NCBI RefSeq assembly: GCF_030929495.1
Contig: NZ_JAVFWN010000002.1
Location: 452,176 to 516,175, forward strand
Direction: 5' to 3'
Length of the DNA stretch: 64,000 bases
Source: Nocardioides sp. LHD-245
GTDB lineage: Bacteria; Actinomycetota; Actinomycetes; Propionibacteriales; Nocardioidaceae
The notes beneath the pieces are model-generated. The model ran no database searches, was not told the origin of the DNA, and was given only the letters and a program-made list of their open reading frames with translations. This document shows, piece by piece, positions 52,271 through 60,386 of the stretch. Both the position numbers and the translations under genes were made by a program. Within the stretch, counting starts at the first letter, position 1. Each line of letters opens with the position of its first letter.

Positions 52271-52797
52271 AGGATGATGCTCACTTTGCCGTGGGGGCGC
52301 AGGGCGTCGAGGTCGAGGATCGCCTTGCGCTCGACGAACCGGTAGCCGACGGCGGTGTCGGAGGCCTCCTCGAGGACGTGACGGTAGCGACCGACATAGG
52401 TGTCGAGCGCGGCGTTGCGCACCCGGACCACCGAGAAGTTCGCCTCCAGCCGGACCAGCCCGTCAGGGTCGTGGAAGGCGCGCACGTTCGTCACCGCCCG
52501 CCGGGTGCGCGAGTGCGGGTACTCGGCGTGGGCGGCGCGGGTCAGCAGCGAGTTGACCCGCTGCTCGAGCAGGAACCGGTCGTCCTGCACCAGGAACAGG
52601 TGCCTGCTCGGGTCGGCGTCCGGCTTGTCGGTCGACGGCACCAGGTAGTGGGCCTGGGGCGTGAACAGGTCGAGCCATTCGATGAGCCGCCACTGGTCGA
52701 GCAGCTCCGCCTCGTCGTAGAGGAAGTCCTCCAGCCCGGCCCGGGTGCCGGGGGCCACCCGGGTCAGCCGCTCGTCGGTCAATGTCGCCTGGACCAT
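52267..52797 (-). CDS. Aromatic ring-hydroxylating dioxygenase, beta subunit
   Basis: A 176-residue cone-fold subunit. FLYDEAELLDQWRLIEWLDLF near the start, HYLVPSTD, FLLEQRVNSLLTRAAHAEYPHSRTRR (the typical R-x-L...P-x-S-R-T-R pattern) and the C-terminal FVERKAILDLDALR are family signatures. It supports the alpha subunit (46609) structurally in an alpha3beta3 enzyme. GGAGG precedes the ATG. Confidence 0.9.
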   Translation of the reverse strand: MVQATLTDERLTRVAPGTRAGLEDFLYDEAELLDQWRLIEWLDLFTPQAHYLVPSTDKPDADPSRHLFLVQDDRFLLEQRVNSLLTRAAHAEYPHSRTRRAVTNVRAFHDPDGLVRLEANFSVVRVRNAALDTYVGRYRHVLEEASDTAVGYRFVERKAILDLDALRPHGKVSIIL

Positions 52798-52900
52798 CTC
52801 AACCTCCTGGAATCGGGTGGGCTCGGCACGGCGCCGTACCCGGGTCGTCTGAGTGTCTCGGGGCGATCCTCGCCAGCCCGCCGGACCCCGGCCAGAGTCG

Positions 52901-52917
52901 GTTCCGGGAACCGGAAC
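52901..52917. promoter_or_regulatory. IclR-type operator, site L (dioxygenase beta operon)
   Basis: GTTCCGGGAACCGGAAC, a perfect palindrome. The centre at 52909 is 38 bp from GAGGAT (52871-52866, minus strand); +1 expected at A52858. Confidence 0.75.
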
Positions 52918-52950
52918 CGGACCTCCCGGCCGGCGAGCGGCGCTCCGGGC

Positions 52951-53871
52951 TCAGACGGCGAGCAGGAGCTTGCGGTGCGGCGAGGAGTCCTGACGGCGCC
53001 AGATCTCCGTGACCTCGGCCAGGGGCACGGTCTCGGACTCGGCGGCGATCCGACCGGCCTGCACCAGCCCGATCAGGTGGCCGAAGGCGTCGGCGATGTC
53101 GGCGGGTCCGGCGTCGCCGATATTGCACGACAGCAGGTCCTTGCCCTTGAGGGCGATGCCGTCCAGCTGCATCGATCGGCCGGCGCGCATGCCGAGGTTG
53201 ACGACCCGCCCGCCCATCCGGGTGGCGCGGATCGCCGCCATCAGGGGCTCCCCGAACAGCGCGTCCACGACCAGGTCGAAGCCGCCCCGGGAGGCGTCGG
53301 CCAGCGCCGCGGCGTAGTCGCCCTCGAGCACCACGGTGTCGGTGGCGCCCTGCTCGCGCAGCGTCCGCAGGGTGGCATGGTCGCGGCCGGCGGCCACCAC
53401 GCGCGAGGCGCCCAGCGCGGCGGCGGCCTGGACCGCGATCTGGCCGACCGACCCGGTCGCGCCCGTGACCAGCACCGACTCCCCCGCGCGCAGGGCCCCC
53501 TTCCAGGTCAGCGCCAGCCAGGCAGTCGTGCCGGCGACGCCGACGCAGAGCGCCTGCTCGTCGGTGACGTCGTCGGGGACCGCCATCGTGGTGCCCGCGG
53601 GAGCCACGGCGTACTCGGCGAAGGTGCCGTGCGGGGGCGGTGCCATCGACACGTAGACGCGGCTACCGTCCTCCAGCCGTCCGACGCCCTCCAGTCCGGG
53701 CACGTACGGCAGGGGCGGCTGGAGCCGGATGCCGGCGGCGTAGACGAGATCGGCGGGGTTGAGCGCCGCCGTCGAGATGGCCACGAGGTGGTCCTCGCCG
53801 GCCGGCTCGGGGACGGGTACGTCGCGCAGGGCGGGCTCGCCGCCGAGCTCGTCGATGACTGCGGCGCGCAT
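52951..53871 (-). CDS. Quinone oxidoreductase-like MDR protein (zinc-free)
   Basis: A 306-residue NADPH-dependent reductase. MRAAVIDELGGEPALRDVPVPEP at the start, ALNPADL, and the nucleotide loop TGATGSVGQIAVQAA are those of the quinone/enoyl reductase branch; no zinc cysteines are present. It is the last gene of a six-gene operon. It may reduce an enoyl or quinone intermediate. ATG 53871 begins the homology. Confidence 0.85.
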   Translation of the reverse strand: MRAAVIDELGGEPALRDVPVPEPAGEDHLVAISTAALNPADLVYAAGIRLQPPLPYVPGLEGVGRLEDGSRVYVSMAPPPHGTFAEYAVAPAGTTMAVPDDVTDEQALCVGVAGTTAWLALTWKGALRAGESVLVTGATGSVGQIAVQAAAALGASRVVAAGRDHATLRTLREQGATDTVVLEGDYAAALADASRGGFDLVVDALFGEPLMAAIRATRMGGRVVNLGMRAGRSMQLDGIALKGKDLLSCNIGDAGPADIADAFGHLIGLVQAGRIAAESETVPLAEVTEIWRRQDSSPHRKLLLAV

Positions 53872-53900
53872 GGTGGTGCTCCTTGTCGTCGGGGGCATGG

Positions 53901-54518
53901 TCAGTAGGCGACGGTGAAGCGGTCGCGGACCAGGGAGGGCTCCTCCAGCTCGTCGGCGATCGCGAGGATGTAGTCGGCGAACGAGATCGACGGCATCGCG
54001 CCGTCCTCCCGGACCAGCAGCTCCCGGCCGCCGCGCCGGTAGGCGCCGGTCCGCGTCCCCGGCCCGATGCCGGGCGGTGGGGAAAGGTAGACCCAGTTCA
54101 GCTCGGTCTCCTGCTCCAGCAGCTCCCAGAAGTGCGCCGCGGCCGCCGCGGAGGCGGCGAACGAGGCCGGGAAGGACTCGGTGTCCATGATCCGGGTCGT
54201 CGTGCCGGGGACCCGGAGGGTGCCGGAGCCGCCGCAGACGAAGTGGCGGGGTACGCCGGAGGCCTTGACCGAGGCGATCAGGCCGGCGTGGTCGGTCTTG
54301 GCGTACTGGATCGAGGTGACCACGACGTCGTGGCCGGCGATCGCGTCGACGAGCTGCGCCGGGTCGTTGGCATCCGCCGCGACCACGGCGACCGCGGCGT
54401 CGGGCGCGACCAGCTCGGGGTGGATGGTCACCGCGGTCACCCGGTGGCCGCGGTCGACCAGCTCCGCGACGAGGGGGCGACCGACCTGGCCGGTCGCCCC
54501 GACCACCGCGATCCTCAT
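53901..54518 (-). CDS. NAD(P)-binding atypical SDR (NmrA/SDR_a5-like)
   Basis: A 205-residue Rossmann protein. GATGQVGRPLVAEL (7-20) binds the nucleotide, DANDPAQLVDAIAGHDVVVTSI follows the second half of the fold, and no Y-x-x-x-K pair is seen, as in NmrA-like proteins. The usual function is NAD(P)H sensing or reduction; the role here is unknown. ATG 54518 overlaps the dehydrogenase stop (ATGA). Confidence 0.82.
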   Translation of the reverse strand: MRIAVVGATGQVGRPLVAELVDRGHRVTAVTIHPELVAPDAAVAVVAADANDPAQLVDAIAGHDVVVTSIQYAKTDHAGLIASVKASGVPRHFVCGGSGTLRVPGTTTRIMDTESFPASFAASAAAAAHFWELLEQETELNWVYLSPPPGIGPGTRTGAYRRGGRELLVREDGAMPSISFADYILAIADELEEPSLVRDRFTVAY

Positions 54519-55705
54519 CCGGCGAGGCCGCCGACGAGGGTGCGGCCGACGATGATCCGCTGGACCTGGCCGGAGCCCTCGAAGATGTCCATGATCTTGG
54601 AGTCCCGGTACCACTTCTCCAGCAGCAGCTCCTTGCTGACGCCCTCGGGGCCGAGGAGCTCGATGCAGCGCCGGATCACCCGCTCGGCCGTCTCGGGCGC
54701 GAAGCCCTTCGCGGCGGCGGCCAGGCTGCGGCTGGGCCGCCCCCGGTCCACCGTCACCTGGGCGAGGTAGTTGATCCGCCGGCCCCGCTCCAGGGTGGCG
54801 TTCATGGCCTCGAGGTCCCGCTCGACGGCGCTCCAGCGCTGCGGCGTGAAGCCCGCCTGCTGGCCTTTGAGGATCGGGGTGACGACGTCGATCGAGGCCT
54901 GCGCCAGCCCGATCGCCAGGGCGGCCATGTTGGGCCGGTTGAAGGCGAGTGCGCCGAGCGCGCCGCCGTACCCGTTGCCGACACTGTTCTCGGGATGGTC
55001 GACATCCCAGCCGAGCCGGTTCTCCAGGGGGATGGCGCAGTCGTCGAACTCCAGCAGCGAGGTCGTCCAGCTGCGGATGCCGAGCTTGTCCTCGTTCTCC
55101 TTGACGACGTTGAAGCCCGGAGTGCCCCGCGGTACGACGAACGCGTTGATGCCCCTCGCCCCGAGTTCCTTGTCGACGGTCGCGAAGACCACGACGTACT
55201 CGGCGAAGGCACCGCCGGTGCAGTACATCTTGCTGCCGTTGACGACCCACGAGTCGTTGTCGCGGACGGCGGTGGTGGCGACCATCGAGGTGTCGGACCC
55301 GAAGCCCGGCTCGGTCAGCGCGAACGCCGTGGCGCCGCCGCGCTGTTGGATCGGGTCGTACCACTCGGCGACCTGCTTCGGGGTGCCGAGGGCCTTGACG
55401 ACCAGGTCGCCGATGCCGCCGCCCAGGGTGGGATGGACCCAGACGTCGCCGTAGTTGATGGCCTCGTAGAAGGCGAGCTTGGTGATCCAGTCGCCGTCCT
55501 CGAAGGTGGGCACCTGGCCCAGCTCGGGCTTGTCGGCCCGGCCGAGCGGGATCGGCGCGGTATCGAGGATCTCCCGCCAGTTCTCCGGCCGTCCCTTCTG
55601 CTCGTCGGCCTGGCGGGCGTACGGGCGGCACTCGGTGGTCGACCACTCCCGCAGGGTGCGGGCGTAGTCCTGCAGGGGCCGGCTGAGGGTGAACGAGTAA
55701 CTCAT
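54515..55705 (-). CDS. Acyl-CoA dehydrogenase, catalytic partner
   Basis: A 396-residue flavoenzyme. TAFALTEPGFGSDTSM (about 129-144), NGSKMYCTGG and the C-terminal MDIFEGSGQVQRIIVGR with the classical catalytic Glu are complete. Its downstream-facing neighbour (55731) lacks a catalytic Glu, so the two may form a heteromer like the FadE pairs of steroid side-chain degradation. Confidence 0.9.
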   Translation of the reverse strand: MSYSFTLSRPLQDYARTLREWSTTECRPYARQADEQKGRPENWREILDTAPIPLGRADKPELGQVPTFEDGDWITKLAFYEAINYGDVWVHPTLGGGIGDLVVKALGTPKQVAEWYDPIQQRGGATAFALTEPGFGSDTSMVATTAVRDNDSWVVNGSKMYCTGGAFAEYVVVFATVDKELGARGINAFVVPRGTPGFNVVKENEDKLGIRSWTTSLLEFDDCAIPLENRLGWDVDHPENSVGNGYGGALGALAFNRPNMAALAIGLAQASIDVVTPILKGQQAGFTPQRWSAVERDLEAMNATLERGRRINYLAQVTVDRGRPSRSLAAAAKGFAPETAERVIRRCIELLGPEGVSKELLLEKWYRDSKIMDIFEGSGQVQRIIVGRTLVGGLAG

Positions 55706-55730
55706 CGGATTGCCTACGCTTTCGTGTCGT

Positions 55731-56849
55731 TCAGAGCCGTGCCTGGAACGGGTCCCGCAGCGGGTCGAAGTCCAGGGCGGACAGGGTCGCGGCGGAGCGG
55801 TACCAGAGCTCGACGGGATGGTCCTTGATGAAGCCGTGCCCGCCGAGGGTCTGCACCCCGTCGCGGGTCGCCTGGACGGCCACGGCCAGGGCGTAGGAGA
55901 CCGCCTGGCCGACCGCCGTCCCGTGGTCGCCGCCCGGGTCGGCGACCACGGCGTTCGTCACGTCGACGAGCTCGGCGCGGGCCGCCTCGATGCGCATCAT
56001 CGCCTCGGCGAGCGGGAAGCTGACGCCCTGGTACGACGCGATCGGCCTGCCGAACGCGATCCGGCCGGTGGCATACTGGCCGGCGTACTCGACGGCGCGC
56101 AGCGCGGTGCCGACGGCGGTCGAGGCGGTCAGCAGGCGGAGCCGCTGCACCGTGGCCAGCAGGCCGGCCGGGTCCGCGTCGGGGCCTCCGAGCAGCGCCG
56201 AGACCGGGACCGTCACGTCGAGGTCGACCGCTCCCAGCTGGGTGGCGTCCAGGGCCAGGCTGCCGGGGTTGGCGACGACCGTGACGCCCGCCGTGCCGTG
56301 GGGCAGTACGACGGCGCGGACCGCACCGGTGGCCGGATCCGTGCCGACCACCACGAGCGGATCGGCGGATGCCGCGAACGGGACGCCGACCTTGCGGCCC
56401 CGCACCCGGACCTGGTCGCCCTCGACCGCGACGCTGGTGGCGAGCTCGGCCGGGCCGCGGCCGAAGCCCTCGTAGAGCGCGACCGCGGAGCGGGCGCCGG
56501 GGTCGGTGGCGAGCCGGGTCAGCGCGGACCGCTGCTCGGCCGTGCCGTGAGCGCCGACGAGCAGGGCCGCGTGGGCGTGCCACAGGGCCGCCGAGGCGAT
56601 GCCGGGGTCACCGTGGCCGAGGTTCTCCGCGATCGCGAGCAGTGCCAGCGGGCCGGGGACGCCGCCGCCACCGTGCTCCTCCGCGACCGGCATCACGAGA
56701 CCGGTCTCGAAGACCTTGAGCCAGACGTCGTCGGGCACGGCCGCGGCGTACTCCGCGTCACGCGCGGACGGCGCGACCAGCTCGTCGGCGATGCTGCGCG
56801 CGAGGGCGGCGATCTCGACCTGCTCCTCGTCCGGTTCCAAGTCGATCAT
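55731..56849 (-). CDS. Acyl-CoA dehydrogenase-like protein without visible catalytic Glu
   Basis: A 372-residue dehydrogenase-fold protein. LEPDEEQVEIAALARSIADEL at the start and RIAFGRPIASYQGVSFPLAEAM, QTLGGHGFIKDHPVELWYR later are clear family features. The usual C-terminal E-G-T/S motif is replaced by AATLSALDFDPLRD, and no LERL Glu is seen. Such partners occur in alpha2beta2 FadE complexes acting on steroid-type side chains. It starts 25 bp before the 54515 gene in the same operon. Confidence 0.85.
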   Translation of the reverse strand: MIDLEPDEEQVEIAALARSIADELVAPSARDAEYAAAVPDDVWLKVFETGLVMPVAEEHGGGGVPGPLALLAIAENLGHGDPGIASAALWHAHAALLVGAHGTAEQRSALTRLATDPGARSAVALYEGFGRGPAELATSVAVEGDQVRVRGRKVGVPFAASADPLVVVGTDPATGAVRAVVLPHGTAGVTVVANPGSLALDATQLGAVDLDVTVPVSALLGGPDADPAGLLATVQRLRLLTASTAVGTALRAVEYAGQYATGRIAFGRPIASYQGVSFPLAEAMMRIEAARAELVDVTNAVVADPGGDHGTAVGQAVSYALAVAVQATRDGVQTLGGHGFIKDHPVELWYRSAATLSALDFDPLRDPFQARL

Positions 56850-56901
56850 GTGGGTCTCTCCTCGATCTCGTTCGGGCTCGTTCGGATTCGGGTTGGTGTG
56901 T

Positions 56902-57342
56902 CTAGGCCAGGTACTCGAGCGTCGCGTCGACGGTCGTGGTCACCAGGTCGGTGCCATCGCTCGCCTCCACGTGGACGTCGACGAGCCGGCGGCCCCGCTC
57001 CTCCCGCACCCCCGTGACGACCCCGTGGCAGACGATCGGACGGCCGGGGAAGGTCGGCCGCAGGTAGCGGGAGCGGCTGCGCACCACGCGCGCCGCGCTC
57101 GGGGGCAGCCAGCTGGTGACCGACTGCAGCAGGATCGCGTAGGTCAGCCAACCGTGGTTGATGACGCCGGGCTGTCCCGCTCCGATCGCGTAGTGGTGGT
57201 CGAAGTGCACCGGCATGTAGTCGTCCTCGGCGCCGGCGTACATCACCAGCTGCACGGTGGTCGGGGTCTGCCGGTACGGCGGCAGCGGCGTGCCGACGGC
57301 GAGGTCGGCGAAGGCGGGCGCGGCCGCGGCGGCGGTGCTCAT
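56902..57342 (-). CDS. MaoC-family dehydratase (C-terminal type)
   Basis: A 146-residue hot-dog protein. The hydratase-2 motif reads YAGAEDDYMPVHFDHHYA with the catalytic Asp and His, and PGVINHGWLTYAILL follows. It probably hydrates an enoyl-CoA. Its ATG overlaps the stop of the other MaoC gene (ATGA), so a heterodimer like ChsH1-ChsH2 is likely. TGA follows after YLA. Confidence 0.88.
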   Translation of the reverse strand: MSTAAAAAPAFADLAVGTPLPPYRQTPTTVQLVMYAGAEDDYMPVHFDHHYAIGAGQPGVINHGWLTYAILLQSVTSWLPPSAARVVRSRSRYLRPTFPGRPIVCHGVVTGVREERGRRLVDVHVEASDGTDLVTTTVDATLEYLA

Positions 57343-57761
57343 CGGTGCTGCACCTCGGTCCAGGCGACCCGCGAGACGGGCTGGTCCCCCCGGGTCGTGA
57401 CGAAGGTGACCTGCGTGAACAGCATCGGGCCCTGGCGCCCCTGCTTCACGAAGACGTCGGTGAGCTCGGCGGTGACCGTCAGCACGTCACCGGGCCGGAT
57501 CGGCTCGTGCAGCTCGAGCTCGTCGTTGGTGTGCAGGTGGCTGCGGAAGGGACGCTCCGGCTCCGGCAGGTCGGGCAGCGGGGAACGGAGCGCGGCGACA
57601 TAGGTCGGCGCGGCGAGGTCGCCGTGGTGCACCGGATGCGGGTCGCCCGTGGCGACGGCGAACTTGCGCAGGGCACCGCGCTCGACCTCGATCGTGGCGG
57701 GCTCCCCGCGCGACCCGACGCAGGCCCTGAGCCGCTCGGCGTACTCCTCGACATCGCTCAC
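57339..57761 (-). CDS. MaoC-like dehydratase (FAS1_DH/N-terminal type)
   Basis: A 140-residue hot-dog protein. RKFAVATGDPHPVHHGDLAAPTYVAAL carries a GD-x-x-x-x-H core, and FVTTRGDQPVSRVAWTEV ends the fold. It pairs with the MaoC protein at 56902 by translational coupling. GTG 57761 is leaderless: TACCTT (57773-57768, minus) is 6 nt upstream. First gene of the six-gene operon that runs to 52951. Confidence 0.85.
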   Translation of the reverse strand: MSDVEEYAERLRACVGSRGEPATIEVERGALRKFAVATGDPHPVHHGDLAAPTYVAALRSPLPDLPEPERPFRSHLHTNDELELHEPIRPGDVLTVTAELTDVFVKQGRQGPMLFTQVTFVTTRGDQPVSRVAWTEVQHR

Positions 57762-57803
57762 CCGCGCAAGGTATGTCCGTGCCGCGGCGGCCCGGACGGC
57801 CAT

Positions 57804-57820
57804 GTTCCAGCGGCCGGAAA
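57804..57820. promoter_or_regulatory. IclR-type operator, site M, shared by two divergent leaderless promoters
   Basis: GTTCCAGCGGCCGGAAA, centre 57812. It is 39 bp from TACCTT (57773, minus strand, for the GTG at 57761) and 38 bp from GAGGGT (57850, plus strand, for the ATG at 57864). Confidence 0.75.
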
Positions 57821-57863
57821 CCCGCGCGGCCGCGGCCGCGACGCGCGGCGAGGGTGCGGTGCC

Positions 57864-59465
57864 ATGACCGACTACGACGTCGTCGTGGTGGGAGCCGGGC
57901 CGGTCGGCCTGACCCTCGCCATCGATCTGGGCCAGCGCGGGATCCGTACCCTCCTCGTCGAGCGCGACCCCACCACGAAGCAGTTCCCAAAGATGGACCG
58001 CTCCAACGCCCGCACCATGGAGCTCTACCGGCGACTGGGCTTCGCGGAGCGGGTCCGCGCGCTGGGCTATCCGCCGGAGGCGTCGATGGACGTCTTCGTG
58101 GTGACCAGGCTCGGCGACCCGCCGCTGGCGCGGCTGCGCTACCCGAGCGTGGCCGAGCACCGGGCCACGATCGCCGCCTCCACCGGATCGACCGAGCCGC
58201 TGGAGCCCTACCAGCTGGTCGCCCAGAACGACCTCGAGCCGCTCCTCGTCGAGATCGCCGCCGCCACACCGGGGGTCGAGGTGAGGTTCGGCCACGACCT
58301 GGTCGGCTTCCACCAGGACGATCTCGGCGTCGATGTCGAGCTGGTCTCCGGGGCCGGCACGCAGACCCTCCGCGCGTCGTACCTGGTCGGCTGCGACGGC
58401 GGCTCGAGCACGGTGCGCAAGCAGCTCGGCATCGCGCTGCAGGGCCGGGGGAACCTGGTGGAACAGCGCCAGGTCACCTTCCGCTCCGAGGAGCTCTACG
58501 AGCGCATCCCCATCGGGCAGGGCCGTCACTACTACGTCGCCGACGAGCAGGGCGCCGTCTTCGTCGTCCAGGGCAGCCGGCGCCACTTCACGCTCAACGC
58601 CGGCCTGCCGCCGGAAGCCGACGCGCGCGAGGAGATCCGCCGGCGGATCGGCTTCGACGTCGAGTTCGAGATCCTCAACCAGACCACCTGGCGACTCCAT
58701 CTGCTGCTGGCCGAGCGCTACCGCGATGGCCGGGTCCTCATCGCCGGCGACGCCGCCCATCTGGTCATCCCGACCGGCGGCCTCGGGATGAACAGCGGCG
58801 TGGGGGACGCCGTGGACCTCGCCTGGAAGCTGGCGGGCACGCTGCAGGGCTGGGGCGGCCCGGGGCTGCTGGACAGCTACGAGACCGAGCGCCGCGCCGT
58901 GGGCGCCCGCAATGTCGAGGCCTCCGGCTGGGCGGCGGAGGGCCTGGGTCTGTGGCGCGGGCTGGTCACGCCGTCGATCACGGACGCCGGGCCGGCCGGC
59001 GAGGCCGCGCGCGCGGCCGTCGCGGCGGCGGCCGAGGTCCACCACCGCCGGATCTACGAGATGATCGGCGTCGAGCTGAACTACAGCTACGCCGGATCCG
59101 CCCTGATCGCCACCGAGGAGGGCGAGCCGGGGACCTGGGACACCACCACCTACGACGGCCACGCGCGACCGGGGGTCCGGCTGCCGCACGTGTGGCTGGC
59201 CGACGGGCGGGCGATCCAGGACGCGCTGGGCTCCGGCTTCGGTCTCGTCGACCTGACCGGCACGGCCGACGCCACCGCCCTGGCGGCCGCGTTCGCAGGC
59301 CACGGCGCTCCCTTCGACGTTCTCAGCTCCGACGAGCCGCGGGCCCGGGCGGCGTACGGGTGCTCGCTCCTGCTGGTGCGGCCGGACCTGCACATCGTGT
59401 GGCGGGGCGACCGGCTGCCGGCCGATCCAACCGCGCTGGCAGCGATGGCGCTGGGTGCCGGCTGA
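57864..59465 (+). CDS. FAD-dependent aromatic hydroxylase (TfdB/MhpA-like)
   Basis: A 533-residue monooxygenase. VVVGAGPVGLTLAIDLGQRG (FAD loop, 7-26), LVGCDGGSSTVRKQLGI (DG motif, about 173-189) and VLIAGDAAHLVIPTGGLGMN (GD motif, about 291-310) are typical, and the long C-terminal thioredoxin-like domain (about 400-533) is that of phenol hydroxylases such as TfdB, PheA and MhpA. It should hydroxylate a phenolic intermediate with NAD(P)H. It has either a leaderless start or a short leader with AGGG. Confidence 0.9.
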   Translation: MTDYDVVVVGAGPVGLTLAIDLGQRGIRTLLVERDPTTKQFPKMDRSNARTMELYRRLGFAERVRALGYPPEASMDVFVVTRLGDPPLARLRYPSVAEHRATIAASTGSTEPLEPYQLVAQNDLEPLLVEIAAATPGVEVRFGHDLVGFHQDDLGVDVELVSGAGTQTLRASYLVGCDGGSSTVRKQLGIALQGRGNLVEQRQVTFRSEELYERIPIGQGRHYYVADEQGAVFVVQGSRRHFTLNAGLPPEADAREEIRRRIGFDVEFEILNQTTWRLHLLLAERYRDGRVLIAGDAAHLVIPTGGLGMNSGVGDAVDLAWKLAGTLQGWGGPGLLDSYETERRAVGARNVEASGWAAEGLGLWRGLVTPSITDAGPAGEAARAAVAAAAEVHHRRIYEMIGVELNYSYAGSALIATEEGEPGTWDTTTYDGHARPGVRLPHVWLADGRAIQDALGSGFGLVDLTGTADATALAAAFAGHGAPFDVLSSDEPRARAAYGCSLLLVRPDLHIVWRGDRLPADPTALAAMALGAG

Positions 59466-59469
59466 GCCC

Positions 59470-59486
59470 GTTCCAGCGGCCGGAAA
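59470..59486. promoter_or_regulatory. IclR-type operator, site N (hydratase-CaiB-MFS operon)
   Basis: GTTCCAGCGGCCGGAAA, identical to site M. The centre at 59478 is 38 bp before TAGGTT (59516-59521), which is 7 nt before the leaderless ATG at 59529. Confidence 0.78.
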
Positions 59487-59528
59487 GCACTCTCAGCACG
59501 GGCGCGGGGCGGACCTAGGTTCCCTGCC

Positions 59529-60311
59529 ATGTCGATCGTCGAGCTCGAGCGGCACGGCGCCGTCGCCGTGGTGACCCTCAACCGGCCCGAGGTGCGCAAC
59601 GCGTTCGACGGCCCCATGGCCCGCGCCCTGGGAGCCGCGATCGACGAGGTCGAGGCGGACCCGGGGCTGCGGGCCGCCGTGCTGACGGCGACGATCACCG
59701 AGCCGCGGCCGGTCTTCTGCGCCGGCCACGACCTGCGGACGATCGAGGACGAGTTCGCCGGCGGCGACCAGGCGATGACCGAGCGCGGCGGCTTCGCCGG
59801 GTTCGTCACCTACCGGCGCACCAAGCCGGTCGTCGCGGCCGTGGACGGCCTGGCGACCTCGGGGGGTCTCGAGATCGTGCTCGCGTGCGACCTGGTGGTC
59901 GCGTCCCGGCGCTCGTCGTTCGCGCTGGCCGAGGTGAGGTGGAACCTGGTCGCCGGGGCCGGCGGTCTCTTCCGGCTGCCCTGGGCGGTCGGCAGGGCCG
60001 CGGCGATGGACATGCTCCTGACCGGCGACGCCATCGATGCCGAACGCGCCCATCAGCTCGGGTTGGTGAGCGCCCTGGTCGACACCGACCCGACGGCGGC
60101 GGCGCTGGCCCGGGCCGAGCGGATCGCCGGCAACGGCCCGCTCGCGGTCAGCGCGAGCATGCGGGTCTGCGACCGCGCGTTCTCCGACTCCGAGGCCGAG
60201 CTGTGGGCGGCCAACGATGCGGCGCTGGAGTCCATCGCCGGCTCCGAGGACCTCGAAGCCGGCCTGGCCGCCTTCGCCGGCCGCTCCACACCGACCTTCC
60301 TCGGGCGCTGA
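59529..60311 (+). CDS. Enoyl-CoA hydratase/isomerase
   Basis: A 260-residue crotonase. LNRPEVRNAFD (17-27), FCAGHDLRTIED (oxyanion hole) and AVDGLATSGGLEIVLACDLVVAS (about 99-121) are seen; EVRWNLVAGAGG is in the region of the second catalytic Glu. It hydrates or isomerises an unsaturated acyl-CoA. It is followed 75 bp later by the fused CaiB protein. Confidence 0.9.
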   Translation: MSIVELERHGAVAVVTLNRPEVRNAFDGPMARALGAAIDEVEADPGLRAAVLTATITEPRPVFCAGHDLRTIEDEFAGGDQAMTERGGFAGFVTYRRTKPVVAAVDGLATSGGLEIVLACDLVVASRRSSFALAEVRWNLVAGAGGLFRLPWAVGRAAAMDMLLTGDAIDAERAHQLGLVSALVDTDPTAAALARAERIAGNGPLAVSASMRVCDRAFSDSEAELWAANDAALESIAGSEDLEAGLAAFAGRSTPTFLGR

Positions 60312-60386
60312 GCCGTGACGCTCCCCCCTGCCCGGATCGCGGCGCTCGCCACGCGGCGGGCGTGACCCGACCTTCGAGGAGACGCG

